Source: Acanthacorydalis orientalis
Lineage: Eukaryota; Arthropoda; Insecta; Megaloptera; Corydalidae
NCBI GenBank assembly: GCA_034766995.1
Contig: CM068315.1
Span: 38,111,318-38,175,317, forward strand
Direction: 5' to 3'
Length of the DNA: 64,000 bases
In this document: positions 24,723 through 36,683 of the stretch, piece by piece
How positions within the stretch are numbered: the stretch's first letter is position 1
How the letters are laid out: every line of letters begins with the position of its first letter
Translations under genes and position numbers: made by a program
The notes under the pieces: model-generated
What the model saw: the letters and a program-made list of their open reading frames with translations, nothing else
The model's database searches: none
Told to the model about the DNA's origin: nothing

Positions 24723-24925
24723 ATACTGCAGCTCCCTTTTTAAATAATTTATTCCCCTCTAGATTAAAATTACTAAAAATTTATTTAATATCGAATTATG
24801 ACCTAAGACAATGTCAGATGGTGTCTAGATAGCATAATCAAAGTGGATGCATTCACAGCATTACAATCAAGCAATCCTAAATATATTTATTTATTTTAAA
24901 AGTATATTTTAATTTAAATAAATAA
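24723..24925. other. Unassigned sequence within the mitochondrial insert
   Basis: About 200 bp between the ATP6 and rRNA segments. It does not read as continuing ATP6. It could be another mitochondrial piece (for example control region or tRNA) or filler DNA. Confidence 0.4.
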
Positions 24926-25180
24926 AGTTTTATTTTAGCTGAAAAATTTGTTATTTTTATATTTTATATGTAAGTTTTTGCAAGAATTGTTTTTATTTTT
25001 AATGAATAAAAAAATGTTTTAATCGCAGTATTTGGTATTAATAATTAAAGAAATTTAGAATAAGTAATAAATAATAGTATAGGTTACTTTTGTGCCAGCA
25101 TCCGCTGTTATAAAAAATATACAAATAAATTTTATTATTATATAATTAATTGTTAATAATATAAATTAGAATAATAATTA
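24926..25180 (+). pseudogene. NUMT: small-subunit (12S) rRNA, 5' part
   Basis: Begins with the conserved insect rrnS start (aaagttttattttagctg), followed by ttttaatcgcagtatttgg and aaagaaatttagaataagta. It then contains the universal 530-loop string gtgccagcatccgctgtta at about 25093, in which the usual gcggtta is altered to gctgtta. It stops about 70 bp later at the junction with the transposase. It is in rRNA-sense orientation on the plus strand. Confidence 0.8.
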
Positions 25181-25453
25181 TCAAGCAATACGGCTTTTCT
25201 TAATATCTCGTAAAACAAATCGTTCACAACGTTGATTTAATAATTTTGGACGGCCACAACAAGCTCTCTTTTTTATTCGGTTTTCAATTTTAAATATTTT
25301 AATTTTATCGAAAACAGTAGAACGACTTGTTTTTACTGTTTCTGGAATTTCCAGCACTATTTTATTTGCATTATAATGGAAAATAATTTCCTTATTTTTG
25401 CCGAAATTTCCTTTTGACTCATTTTTGGTTGTTAAATAGCGCGTTCCGAACAA
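25181..25453 (-). pseudogene. Tc1-like transposase, N-terminal HTH part
   Basis: An open frame with a paired-like helix-turn-helix region (IPETVKTSRSTVFDKIKIFK), the GRPK-box linker (CCGRPKLLNQRCERFVLRDI) and an end at IKKSRIA where mitochondrial sequence begins. In Tc1 proteins this is followed by a second HTH, and exactly that resumes at 23912. The upstream Met and leader sit inside 25454-25555, next to the right inverted repeat. This is the better preserved half. Confidence 0.8.
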
Positions 25454-25790
25454 TAAAAAAGGCCGAGACTTGTTCTTACGTTATGTATAATATTGTTAGA
25501 CTAACAAATAAACGTGTCTCTATCAACACATTGTCGATACTCGGCGAATTCCTTAAATCTATTTTTTTGTGCGATGACTTTTGTAAGATGATATTTGACT
25601 TTTGTTTATTAAAATGGATTAATGTGCAATTAAAGTAATAAGAATTCAAAAAAAGTATAAAATTTAATTTTAATGGGATTCACAATTGCTTATGTTAAAG
25701 TAGAATTCAAATATTATTTGCCAGTTAAGTTTATTTTATAAGTTTTCTTCTAAACTGCACGTGTACGATTACTTTTGAGACCCACATATT

Positions 25791-26212
25791 AAAACGCTAC
25801 ATTAATTTATGTCTTTATATTTACCAGCTGGTTGTTCATACTTATTTTCCAAATTGGAAGATTTGAAATAAAACAAAATTCAACATTCTGCTTTAATTCA
25901 TTAAATATAAACTACCCAGTATCAACTACTAGATCATTCTCAATCTACTTTCTATTGTCTTCTTACTGTCGAGCTAATCTACTATGCCCAGTTTGACTTT
26001 TGACCAATCTTCATGATGATCAGTCGTAGCAAAATACATCAAGATTTACCTAAAGCGGATATATCTGGAGAAGAAAATACAACAGGATCACGATATGAAA
26101 ACGAACAATCCTTTTTTTAATTTGATTAGATATAAAATTAATAATAGAAATGGACATCCGACTGATTTTTGTCAATAGCATATGTATTTATAATATAATC
26201 TAAAATTAAATT

Positions 26213-26215
<3 letters not shown>
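25791..26215. other. AT-rich unique sequence
   Basis: Nothing recognised. Confidence 0.5.

Positions 26216-26260
<45 letters not shown>
26216..26260. repeat. (AT)n array
   Basis: 45 bp of AT dinucleotides. Confidence 0.95.
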
Positions 26261-26263
<3 letters not shown>

Positions 26264-27194
26264 TTGATTCAAAAATAAGAAAAAAATAATTACTCCGTAG
26301 AAAAAATTTCGAATCTGTAGTTTTGTATGTAAAAATTATGATACAGTTTTACAATTCTTTTTATTTTAGTCTATGATTTAATCTCCATTACAAGATACAA
26401 TTGTTTTTTATCTTATAGAATTCGTCAACAATTATACTATTGTTTATAATACGCATAATTGTACATATATAAAATAAGAGATACAATTTTTTCATATAAC
26501 TGATATAAAGCAAACAATGAATAAATGAACTTTACCAGATTTGAATTATAATATCAAATATGATTGAAAATTACATTAAAATTAATTCTTTATTCTAAAA
26601 AGAATTAATATATCATAAATTAAGGATTATCCAATACAGTAAACTCCAAATTATCCAAATATGTTAGCGAACCTATTTTCCTGATAATAAAAATGTCATA
26701 TAGTCATAAGCAAGATAAAACTCGTTTTTCTTTTTAAATAAAAATCTGGTTTTCAAACTTTATGAATCGTAATACAGGGTGCAATTTTTATCCGAAGAAT
26801 AGCGAGATATGTTTTCCTTTAGAAAAGATAACGAAATGTACTTTTATTGTTGTTATAAGTAATTTTAACGATAAGAGTTTTTTTTTTGGTAACTAGTACA
26901 CTGAAATGCGATGAAATAAATCTGAGATCTAAAATATCAAATTCAAGTTTTCAGGTGGATACAATTTAAAAATTAATTTTGATGGATTTTTCTTAAATAT
27001 AATAGTCAATTGGATATTTTTTCATGCAATACAAATCAATAAGAAATATAATTTTAAAATAAATAAATAAATAAAATTTATATAACAAAAAAAAATATAT
27101 AAAAATTTGGAAAAAAATATATAAAATTTATATATTTTTTTCCAAAAACGGTATTTCACTTACTTTTTTTACAATACTTATTAATCGACTCTTG

Positions 27195-27197
<3 letters not shown>
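26261..27197. other. AT-rich sequence with a possible pogo-like end
   Basis: No gene is seen. The string cagtaaactccaaattatcc near 26638 resembles a pogo/Tigger terminal repeat, but I found no partner end. Confidence 0.3.

Positions 27198-27291
<94 letters not shown>
27198..27291. repeat. (AT)n(GT)n microsatellite
   Basis: About 76 bp of AT with one ttaca interruption, followed by GT repeats. Confidence 0.95.
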
Positions 27292-27293
<2 letters not shown>

Positions 27294-27412
27294 ATATACA
27301 TATTTGATTTTACAAAAATATGTTTTTATTATACAATGAATAATAATTATTGCTGCTGTCCTTCAAGTTTTTTAATGACAATATAAAGCGATATAATCGA
27401 TTAAAAAAGTGG

Positions 27413-27417
<5 letters not shown>

Positions 27418-27475
<58 letters not shown>
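27418..27475. repeat. (AT)n array
   Basis: 58 bp of AT dinucleotides. Confidence 0.95.
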
Positions 27476-27478
<3 letters not shown>

Positions 27479-28850
27479 CATAGATGAATATATATTTTTA
27501 TATAGAAATACTTAGTCATTTACCTATGAGAAAATGTTTATATGATAGAAAGTATGATCGGCAAATGATTCCAAGCCGGATCTCACGTTAATGACAACAT
27601 CAAGATAACGATTTTTTCTCTCGTCTGTGGCTAATCGAACGCGGCTAATTACATTTCAGTATTTCACGTTTACTGTATCCGACGAGCAAGTAAATTAGTT
27701 TAGCATACACACGAACAGTCAAGTATTTTCACAGATCATACGAAAACAGTCCGTTCGAGTACTTCACAAACACCACGTGTCTCTGTTTAAGAACCTGACA
27801 GATTGATGATAATTGTTAACTGTTGTACACAATTACATTTCCAATTGAATCGAGTATATGTTTGGGTAAACACATTTGAGTAGTCTGTGTTAAATGGAAG
27901 CGAACTCTACGTCAATACTTCTTTGATGTCGATTGATTTCTTGATTCTTAATTGTTCTAACTTGGACGTGGTTAATGACTGCTATATTGTATATTATTGT
28001 TTATAAAATAAACTATATATTGTATATGCAGTAACATTTTTTGAAACTGAAAACATTGAAGAATTTCGTTAATTTGTCAGACATACGAATGGACAACTTG
28101 AGTTTTTTATAACGCATCGCATCAATATCATTCTTACAGAATTTCAAAGAAACGGCCAAACTGTTTCCTATTAAGGGAACAATTTCAAACTGAATCTTAT
28201 CGACGAAAGTTACATAATTCATCCCACGGACAATATTTTTATCTCCGACTGGAAATAACGAAATCGTTATGTATAGTTGTTCTGTACAAATTCCGAGAGT
28301 TGCATATGAATGCGTTTCTTCAATAACCGGTTTCGACTTTTCTCATATTTATATATTATAGGTTTGAAACTATTCTAGAACACCTTAAAATGACGAAGGG
28401 TGAAATCGGACGTAGAAGAATCTAACTCATACTCAGCTTTCACAATTTGTGCAAAACAACTAGGAGCAATAGTTGTATAGAAAAACAGACAAAAATATCA
28501 TTAATTGTAGACTATTACAATATAAAATGAAATAATATAATTCATTTTCTCTACAGGTAAACTATGGAATCTAAATTTCATTAGATACATCCTTGAACCT
28601 ATTTATTATTTCGAACTACGACATCTATTCATAACATATTTTAATCTCACATTCGATCAAAGATACTTTTTGTTCAATATACAAGCGTTTTTTTGTTGAG
28701 AGGTAAATTTTTAAACTCCTTTTATATCATTGATATTCGACTCATTGACCTTTTACTACATAGCATACCTACTATTGTACTTGGTCCTTTAAGATATTAC
28801 TTTTAAACTCTACAACCGGCAAAAACGGTCAGTAAGTAGATCAGGCTCAT
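27476..28850. other. Unique sequence, CpG-richer at 27560-27800
   Basis: Non-repetitive. Part of it is richer in CG dinucleotides. A 69-codon minus-strand frame at 28013-28222 has mixed composition but no recognised family, so it is not called as a gene. Confidence 0.4.
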
Positions 28851-29127
28851 CGTCAGGGGTGGGCCAGGGGGCATTTTCATCCTAGTTACTCCGTTTGCCC
28901 CTCCCTCTAACAAAACCTGCGATTTTGGAAGATTTGAAAATCATGGAGAATTATTGGGAGAATCTTACTAATGGGTTTACCGTGATGATTAAAAACGTTT
29001 CAACGCATGAAAAAAATTGTTTTTATGAGCGCGTTTCCTAACCCCCCAACAATTTTGACATAAAAAAATTGTCTCAATAATTATGGATGCCCTCTCTAAT
29101 ATAATGGTTTGGCTACGGAGTTGAAGT
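28851..29127. mobile_element. Possible hAT-like small element
   Basis: The left end caggggtgggccagggggca resembles hAT-type termini. The right side has ggtttggctacggagttg, loosely similar to a tggctacgccactg end. Poly-C tracts lie inside both ends. No clear 8-bp duplication is seen, so the assignment is tentative. Confidence 0.35.
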
Positions 29128-29252
29128 AGATAGAACAAATATATCGGAAAAAATAGAAACGTGCCAAAGGAGAAATATTGAATCGATCAAAATGGGAAGA
29201 AATTAGAAAAAGGATTTATCAAGCGTAGTCTACTTTCTAGAATTTAGTAAAC

Positions 29253-29687
29253 CGTATATATCGGCGTATAAGGCGACCGTTAAAACTTAAAAAAATTCTT
29301 CAAAGATCAGGAGGTCGTCTTACACGCCCCATACAATAACAGAAAGTTTAAAATAACGCAAAGAATTTATTGTGCTTATATAGAAATTAAAATTTTTATT
29401 TAAAAAAAAAGGAACTTAGACTTTGGTATATAACATAAATTCATTGAATAATTCATTTTAAATGATATTTTTTAAAAATAAAATACATAGCCATGGCCTT
29501 CTAGATACAAGCCGTGCACGATGTTTTAACACACAGTGATGTTTCAAAACAAGGTGATTCCCTAAATTTCATTTCTGAAATTTTAAATCGAAAAATGTAA
29601 TTTCCCTAATTTCGATTTTGGACATAAAATTGTATTATAGCGTGAAAGAGGTGTTTAATTTTACATAGGTCGCCTTATGCGCCTTTA

Positions 29688-29694
<7 letters not shown>
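29253..29694. mobile_element. Small inverted-repeat element (MITE)
   Basis: The left end tcggcgtataaggcgacc (29261-29278) matches in inverted form the right end ggtcgccttatgcgcc (29669-29684). A second internal copy, ggtcgtcttacacgcccc, lies near 29312. There is no coding capacity. It is about 440 bp and the right end merges with an AT array. The superfamily is not assigned. Confidence 0.65.

Positions 29695-29746
<52 letters not shown>
29692..29746. repeat. (AT)n array
   Basis: 55 bp of AT directly outside the small inverted-repeat element. Confidence 0.95.
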
Positions 29747-30546
<800 letters not shown>

Positions 30547-30678
30547 CTTTGTAATAGCAATTCGTGAAAATATAAAACCGCAATACTGGTATAAATGTAG
30601 GCGAATAAAAATTGCTAGATTTGATGAAAATGACGAAAACTGCAATAAATAATAATTGATTCATCCATTAGTTTCCAT

Positions 30679-30767
30679 CTTTCTCTCTCTCTCTCTCTCC
30701 ATATATATATATATATACATGTATGTATATATGTATATATGTATATATATATATAGAAAGAGAGAGA
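30679..30767. repeat. Inverted CT/AG microsatellite around AT
   Basis: (CT)n at 30679-30699 is followed by (AT)n with GT steps and then agaaagagagagag at 30755-30768. The outer tracts are complementary, so the whole unit can fold back on itself. Confidence 0.85.
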
Positions 30768-30769
30768 GG

Positions 30770-30947
30770 TGATTCAACTTAAACTTTACACAAAAGTATT
30801 AAAAAATCATAAAAATTAAAAAAAAAATAGTATTTTAGTTCAATTCTATTTTTGTATTGAATTGAACTAAAATACTAAAATAAAATAATATTTTCTTAAT
30901 TCTTGAGCCCCATTTTAATACTTCCATATGGAACTCTAAATTGAATC

Positions 30948-30950
<3 letters not shown>
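30770..30950. mobile_element. Small palindromic MITE
   Basis: The ends gtgattcaacttaaac and the inverse of agagttccatatgg... ending in attgaatcatt form terminal inverted repeats of about 30 bp. At the centre, 30829-30846 and 30859-30876 are perfect 18-bp inverted repeats with a 12-nt loop. It is flanked by AT arrays on both sides. There is no coding capacity. Confidence 0.65.

Positions 30951-30952
<2 letters not shown>

Positions 30953-31007
<55 letters not shown>
30953..31007. repeat. (AT)n array
   Basis: 55 bp of AT with one GT step. Confidence 0.95.
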
Positions 31008-31010
<3 letters not shown>

Positions 31011-31850
31011 CTGATTGAAACAATTTCTTGATTTTTATCTTGAACTTTTCTACTATTATTCTCGAAGTATTGTACAGCTTCAATTAGAAATGATACTTAT
31101 GAATGAAAAAAAAACATGTAATAGCTCTTTTCATAAAAGGAATAAAATAAAAGATATGTACTTCACTAACATTCAAACAATAAAAGTTAGAAAAATGTAA
31201 TAACTTTTATATAAATTTATTTAATTTCTTATCGTTTGGTTTTTTAGTTTGGTTTTCTTACACATTTTTTATTATCAAACTCTTTGTATTATGAGTGCTA
31301 AACGTCATAAACTTTATCGTTGATAATATATCACCTAATAAGTTTATATATGTGTTAAATGTAATAAAAATTATGCTTTTTTTCAATTCGATATTAATAC
31401 AAATTTCAAGTGAGGAATAAAATTAAAGACTAGTTAAAAATTAAAAACAAAAGTGATTATTTTTTCCTATAACTTTCTGTTTTTCTTTATATAATATCGT
31501 TTTTCTTTCATTATCAATGACATCATTAAGTTTTCGGTGAATTCATATTAGTATTTAATTTCACCAATTGCTTATCAATAATTATTTCAATTCTTTTATA
31601 ACTCTTACAGCCAGTATTTCGTAAAATTATTTTTTCATTTACACTGTTTGAAAATATTACTACGTTTAATTTCTCTATCTTTTTAAATTCACTGTGCATA
31701 GTCTTTATTCATTAAATCTTAAACTTCGTCGTTTACCATTTAAAAAAAAAATACTATCTACAATTATAACTTGGTATTGTCTCAAATTCGCGTTCACACA
31801 CAAATTTACGAAGATAAGTTTTCTATGCGTGTACTCTAAGAATGATTGTA
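31008..31850. other. AT-rich unique sequence
   Basis: Nothing recognised. Confidence 0.6.
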
Positions 31851-32389
31851 TTAAGTTGGTTGAAAAAAATTGCGGTTTATGACCTTCAAATTCATATACA
31901 TTTTCTCTTTTTTGATGTTCGTAGCTGTTTTCAGTGGTCCAGAACTTTTGGATGTCTAACGCCTAACATTTGTGCAAACTCTTGAATTATTGAGTGCGGT
32001 TCTGATTCAACTTACACCTTGGTCGTTATGAGTTGTTCAATGTTCTCGTTCCCAGCACGAATTTTTTTGGAACCACCATTGCACTGTACGTTCCTTAACA
32101 GTACCCACACCAAAAGCATAATTTAGTTTTCGAGCAATTTCTGCTGCTTTATCACCCGTTTTGAACTCATATAAAAAATGCTCTTATTTTCTTCTTTCCA
32201 TCTTTAATTCAACAGCCCAGTTTGAAGCGGATTGATAATAAAACCGAAGTCGATGGTACGAAAATACAGATCGAAAAATGCACTTTAAAATGATACCAAC
32301 ACGAGTACAATGAAATGATACTTTCATTAAAAGAAAATTAAGTTTAGAATTCAGAAAACAAAAATCGCAATTATTTCCTGACAACCTAA
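31851..32389 (-). mobile_element. Short deleted mariner, copy 3
   Basis: A 539-bp copy in minus orientation. The left end ttaagttggttgaaaaaaat and right end ttcctgacaacctaa are inverted partners. It contains the same leader and HTH coding segment as copies 1 and 2. On the minus strand the junction sequence includes atgtatatgaatttgaagg, nearly the same as in copy 2, so both descend from the same deleted founder. Many substitutions and small deletions break the frame. Confidence 0.8.
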
Positions 32390-33222
32390 TATTTCCAAGG
32401 AAGTGTGTTCCTTTACGCATTAAATAGACAACAATTAATTACAGAACATTTTAATAAAATAAAATCGTGAAATTTATAGTGTTAATTTGTTTGAGAAAAA
32501 AATCTATTTCATTCAGTCTCTCTATTCTAATATGAAATTTTTATGTATTAAAAGATATATTCTTCTAATACATTTGAAAATTTCATTCAATCGATGTTTT
32601 ACTGTCAAAACTGTTTTATAATTAAAAAAATATAATTTGTATTATAAAATACACATGAAGAACAGCCATAATTGAAGAAAAGTTTATATTTTTTAAGGAA
32701 AGAAACCCAGAAGGTAACAGATTTTTCAGAAGATAAAACTTTTGTTAAAAACTGATTTTTAATCAAACAATCATAATCATCTTTAATGGCAATCAGTTTC
32801 AAAACTGTTTATATTATTTGTTACTATTTATTTATTCATTTTATGTAAATTGTAAATACAAGTCTAGCGAATGATGTAGAAACATTATCACTTAATATTT
32901 ATGTATCGTATTAAATATTAATGAAAGTTAAAGTAAACAAAGTGTTTTTGCTAAATGATTATGTAAAATTTAGAAAACGTCGAATTTGTGTACAATCATA
33001 TAAGCGGGCTCAAGGTGAAATCGGCCAGGTGTTTCATTCGTTTAGATTTCGTCAGTTGAAAGTAATTTCTACATAAAATAATTATAGTTCTTAATCAGGT
33101 AACCGCAAATGGTACACAGTGGAGGTCCGAACTTTTACTAAAAAAAGGTAATAGCATTTTTTTCGATAGGTACCTTAGAGTCTTGCATCCATATGTGATG
33201 GTCAAAAATTCTATCAAAATAC

Positions 33223-33226
<4 letters not shown>
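32390..33226. other. AT-rich unique sequence
   Basis: Nothing recognised. Confidence 0.6.

Positions 33227-33270
<44 letters not shown>
33227..33270. repeat. (AT)n array
   Basis: 44 bp of AT dinucleotides. Confidence 0.95.
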
Positions 33271-33274
<4 letters not shown>

Positions 33275-33579
33275 CATTGTGACTCAACGATAAATGGATA
33301 ACAAAAATCCTTGTTGTCTTTGGTTACCTTCATTATTATTCTACGTTTCTGTTAAATATTTTGCTCGTGTCGTATACACTTAGCACTTGTAGTTTAATAT
33401 ACATGAGTCAACCATTATCATCATTATAAAGAATTCGACGAAATATAATATAAGAAATTTATACGGGAATAACCTTAAATTTCAAAAACACTTATTAAAA
33501 TCATATCCTATTTTAATGTCTAAGAGAAAGGCAATGCATTATACTTTTACATCTGATCTTCTCTCATCTCATCAATTTA
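33271..33579. other. AT-rich unique sequence
   Basis: Nothing recognised. Confidence 0.5.
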
Positions 33580-33880
33580 TTAGGTGTACAAATTAACTCG
33601 GTACCGTTTTTCGGAAAATAAACGTTTACACAAACATGAAATACGTTTCAATTCTCAAAATATCGCCCATTAATTTGTATAACTTCGTTCCATCTGTCGA
33701 ATAGCTGATGAATCGCTTGTCCAAAAAAAGGTAGTGGCTTTGAGTTGAAAGAAAGATAAAGGCTCAGACAATAATTTTTATTATCCTTTAATATATCCAG
33801 CTCAAGTTTCATTTTAAATTCTTTACTTATGTTAGTATATCTTTTCTTAATCTTGTTTATTTTCATAACAATTATATTCT
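33580..33880 (-). mobile_element. mariner fragment, 3' end
   Basis: Starts with the terminal repeat ttaggtgtacaaattaactc. On the minus strand it encodes the end of a mariner transposase (FFGQAIHQLFDRWNEVIQIN followed by GRYFEN and a stop). The rest of the element is missing. The same family end occurs at 44793. Confidence 0.65.
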
Positions 33881-34269
33881 TCTCTTATCTCTTTTTATTA
33901 TTCTGTATAAACAACGTTTCGATTCTTCGCTGAATGTAATAATAGAAATTGCTTATTATTTTAGCATTTAAGTACAATATATCACTTTCATGAGTAGGAA
34001 GTAATAAACATCAATTGAATATGTTTCCTTTTTTAAAAAATAGGATTTTGATTTCAGTATTAAAGCGCTTTGTTCAAAAGAACTCCGACCCATTTTTGTT
34101 ATTTTGTTTATCAATGAATGATCTATTTTTTACGTACCTCAGCTGTCGAAGCGCCCTAAACCCCCAATAACCAACCATCTATTTTTTACTAGTAAATTGA
34201 TCCGAATAAATATGTATCTTTTCTGACTGATGTTCCTTTTATTTCAATTTTCTCTAGATATTGTCTTTT
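33881..34269. other. AT-rich unique sequence
   Basis: Nothing recognised apart from a short poly-C near 34160. Confidence 0.5.
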
Positions 34270-34290
34270 ATATATATATATATATATATT
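34270..34290. repeat. Short (AT)n array
   Basis: 21 bp of AT close to a mariner end. Confidence 0.9.
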
Positions 34291-34308
34291 GATATGTATA
34301 TAATATTT

Positions 34309-35245
34309 ACGTGGGTCGTTTGATAAGTTTGGTCAATTTCTATGATATGGCGCAACCATTTATTTGGTAACGTCACGGTTATTAAGTGTCCCTTTTCAAA
34401 CTAGTATAGGCGAAATTTCAACCAGAAACGACCCGTTGTTCATGTTCTACAGATATTTGGAGCGAGCATTGTAGCGGTTGCCGCTAAAATGAAAAAATGA
34501 GCAGACTTTTTTGCGTCAATTCGTCATCGTGAATGAAACAGGGATCTACCACTACCCGAATCGAAGTAGAAGACTGGTGACAGTGAGCCGAAGAAGCCGA
34601 AGATCTTTTTTTTTGGCTGGGAAGGCGATGGAAACTGATTTTTGGGACTCCCAACGAATAAGAGATGAAAAATAGATAGACTACAACAACATCGAACGAA
34701 AAACATCGTGGAGCAAACGTGATGAATCTGCTCAAAGCACTTGAAAAGCAGATATTCGCCAAAGGAAGGTTATGCTGTCATGCTAGCGGGATTTCAAAGG
34801 TATTGTGTATTTTGAGCTGCTTACAAGGAACCAAATCATTAATTTGGACGTGTACTGGATTTGTCAACTGGATAAATTAAATGATGCCATCAAACAGAAC
34901 CGACCAGAATTGGTGAATCGTAAAAGTGTTGTATTTCACCATGATAACGCTAGATAACATACAAGTTTGGTCACTCGTCAAAATTTGTTGCAGCTTGGAT
35001 GGGATATGTTACCACATCCACTATATTAGCCAGACCTGACCCCATCAGTCTACCATTTGTTTCGTTCTTTGCAAATCGCCTTGAATGGTAAAACCTTCAA
35101 TGCTGATGAGGATATCAAATCGTTCTTGGTACTGTTTTTTTGTCGAAAAAGATAAGAACTTTTTTGAGCGGAGAACAATGAAGTTGCCTGAAGGATAGCG
35201 AAAGGTAATCGAACAAAATGTACAATACATTATTTAATAAAGTTT
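34309..35245 (+). mobile_element. mariner, 5' coding region lost
   Basis: Begins with a mariner-like terminal sequence (acgtgggtcgtttgataag). The leader joins abruptly to the catalytic part, so most of the HTH region is absent. I could not find the matching right terminal repeat. The coding remnant is described separately. Confidence 0.7.
34495..35230 (+). pseudogene. mariner transposase, catalytic part
   Basis: Readable pieces in order: FLRQFVIVNETGIYHY near 34510 (the first catalytic Asp of the V-x-x-D-E-T motif is changed to Asn), INLDVYWICQLDKLNDAIKQ near 34830, VVFHHDNAR near 34930 (second Asp kept), LLQLGWDMLPHPLY near 34990, then YHLFRSLQIALNGKTFNADE near 35060. The segment around the third Asp reads PDLTPSV, in which the Asp has become Val. 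With two catalytic residues lost plus stops it is inactive. Closest to the mellifera-type copy at 20377. Confidence 0.7.
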
Positions 35246-36427
35246 TTGTTTCCCATGAAAAGTTCGCCATTCGTTTACATAGAAAAAAAACGCAATCAGT
35301 TTTTGGCCAACACAATATTTTCATTTATTATAAATATACACTAGTCAAGATGTCGTAGAAAATTCCAGTTAAAGCTGTTTGTTTTTAACGAATAAATAAT
35401 GAGAACATTTAATGATTTATCTAAAAATAAATTACGGCAATTCTAAGCCCATTTTATATTTTTGATCCAAATTGTAATTTTTTAATACTAAATGAACATA
35501 CGAAAAGAAAGTTTGAACAAATCTTACGAGTCGACTACATTGTATGCATAAGAATTCTTAAAATACATTTCTATCCATACAATTAATCATCACTCCAATC
35601 TATTATGTTTACATTTGTGATGTATAGATCATTTTGTTTATTGCGTCTGTACAAAGTACAAAAGCTAAATATATATAAGTGCATCTCTACGGACATTAAG
35701 TTGCTGCGTCGACTCGGATCTGCTTGTAAATATATCTATAAATTATTTCGCAAATCAAAGTTAATAAGTATATACTGTATGACTAATACGACCTTCGAAG
35801 GACGACATCGAATCACATGCACTTAACACACGATGTTAAAGGCAAAAAACAAACAATAATGCAACGTGATTGTTAATGAAAATGATGATTAATACCGTAT
35901 GTATCTATAAAATCGAATAGTGTGCAGATAAGAAAGAAACAGCAGCAGAATGTACTCATAAAGACAGATCGGATACGCGTTGTAAAATATACAAATCGAT
36001 TTCCATTCATTAGCGGATAATCATTTTTCACATTTCATTCAGTAAACGATGTTCTATATATAAAAAAAATACTTCCTAGATCTCGTCACAGTGAGTCATT
36101 CGTGATAAATATTTCTTAATTAACTCGGTTTTCTTCCAATTAAAGTCAATAAAAACACAACTATATGTGTAATTATCCGTACGTACACTTGAATGTGTAT
36201 GCGACTGCGGATATATTTTTATTTAGTCGCGTTTTGCATTGTTTTAGACAGATTCTAAAACTTGTATCCATAGAGAATTGTCGTATAATCGTTAAATAAA
36301 CATTTTTATAGCAATTTTCTTATTGTTATTTCTATAAAAATGGCTAAAAGAAGAGGATAATAAAAAAAATAATACGCAATTACAAGTAAACTTATAGATA
36401 AATAAAAAATATGTTTTTGTGTATGTA
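35246..36427. other. Unique sequence
   Basis: About 1.2 kb without recognised genes. Some CG-richer patches lie near 35690-35830 and 35940-35990. Confidence 0.5.
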
Positions 36428-36683
36428 GTGTTCTCTGAAAAGTCAGTTGAAATGAAAAAAAATAATATAAAAAATAAAATATTGTGTGAAAAAATAAAAA
36501 TCTCTCTAAATGAAACACTTTATTAAACCGTAATTAATAATAGTCATTTTAATAAGAAATTAGCAATCGTGCTTCAAACGAATCATAAATTATACGAAAA
36601 CTAGTTCTAGGTCTAGTATTGAAAGTTTGATGAAAATTACAAAGAAAATAATGTAAGAGATCAAAACACGTTTTTTTTTTTAA

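Larger units (their letters stand above)
22841..25790 (-). mobile_element. Tc1-like transposon split by mitochondrial DNA
   Basis: One element interrupted by about 1.26 kb. The outer 230 bp (22841-23075) recur in inverted orientation at about 25555-25790. The match can be followed base by base through ctttattaaaatg, the inner tcatcggacag box and the AT-rich middle. Each arm has two direct boxes (an outer agtcattggacac type and an inner agtcatcggacag type) about 200 bp apart, which is the IR/DR layout of some Tc1 elements. Without the insert the element would be about 1.69 kb, normal for Tc1. The transposase is on the minus strand, and its two parts lie on either side of the insert in the right order. 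Confidence 0.85.

Noticed and set aside
28013..28222. 69-codon minus-strand frame considered as an exon
   Set aside because: Mixed composition, but no recognised family and no convincing splice sites. Flanking frames do not continue it.
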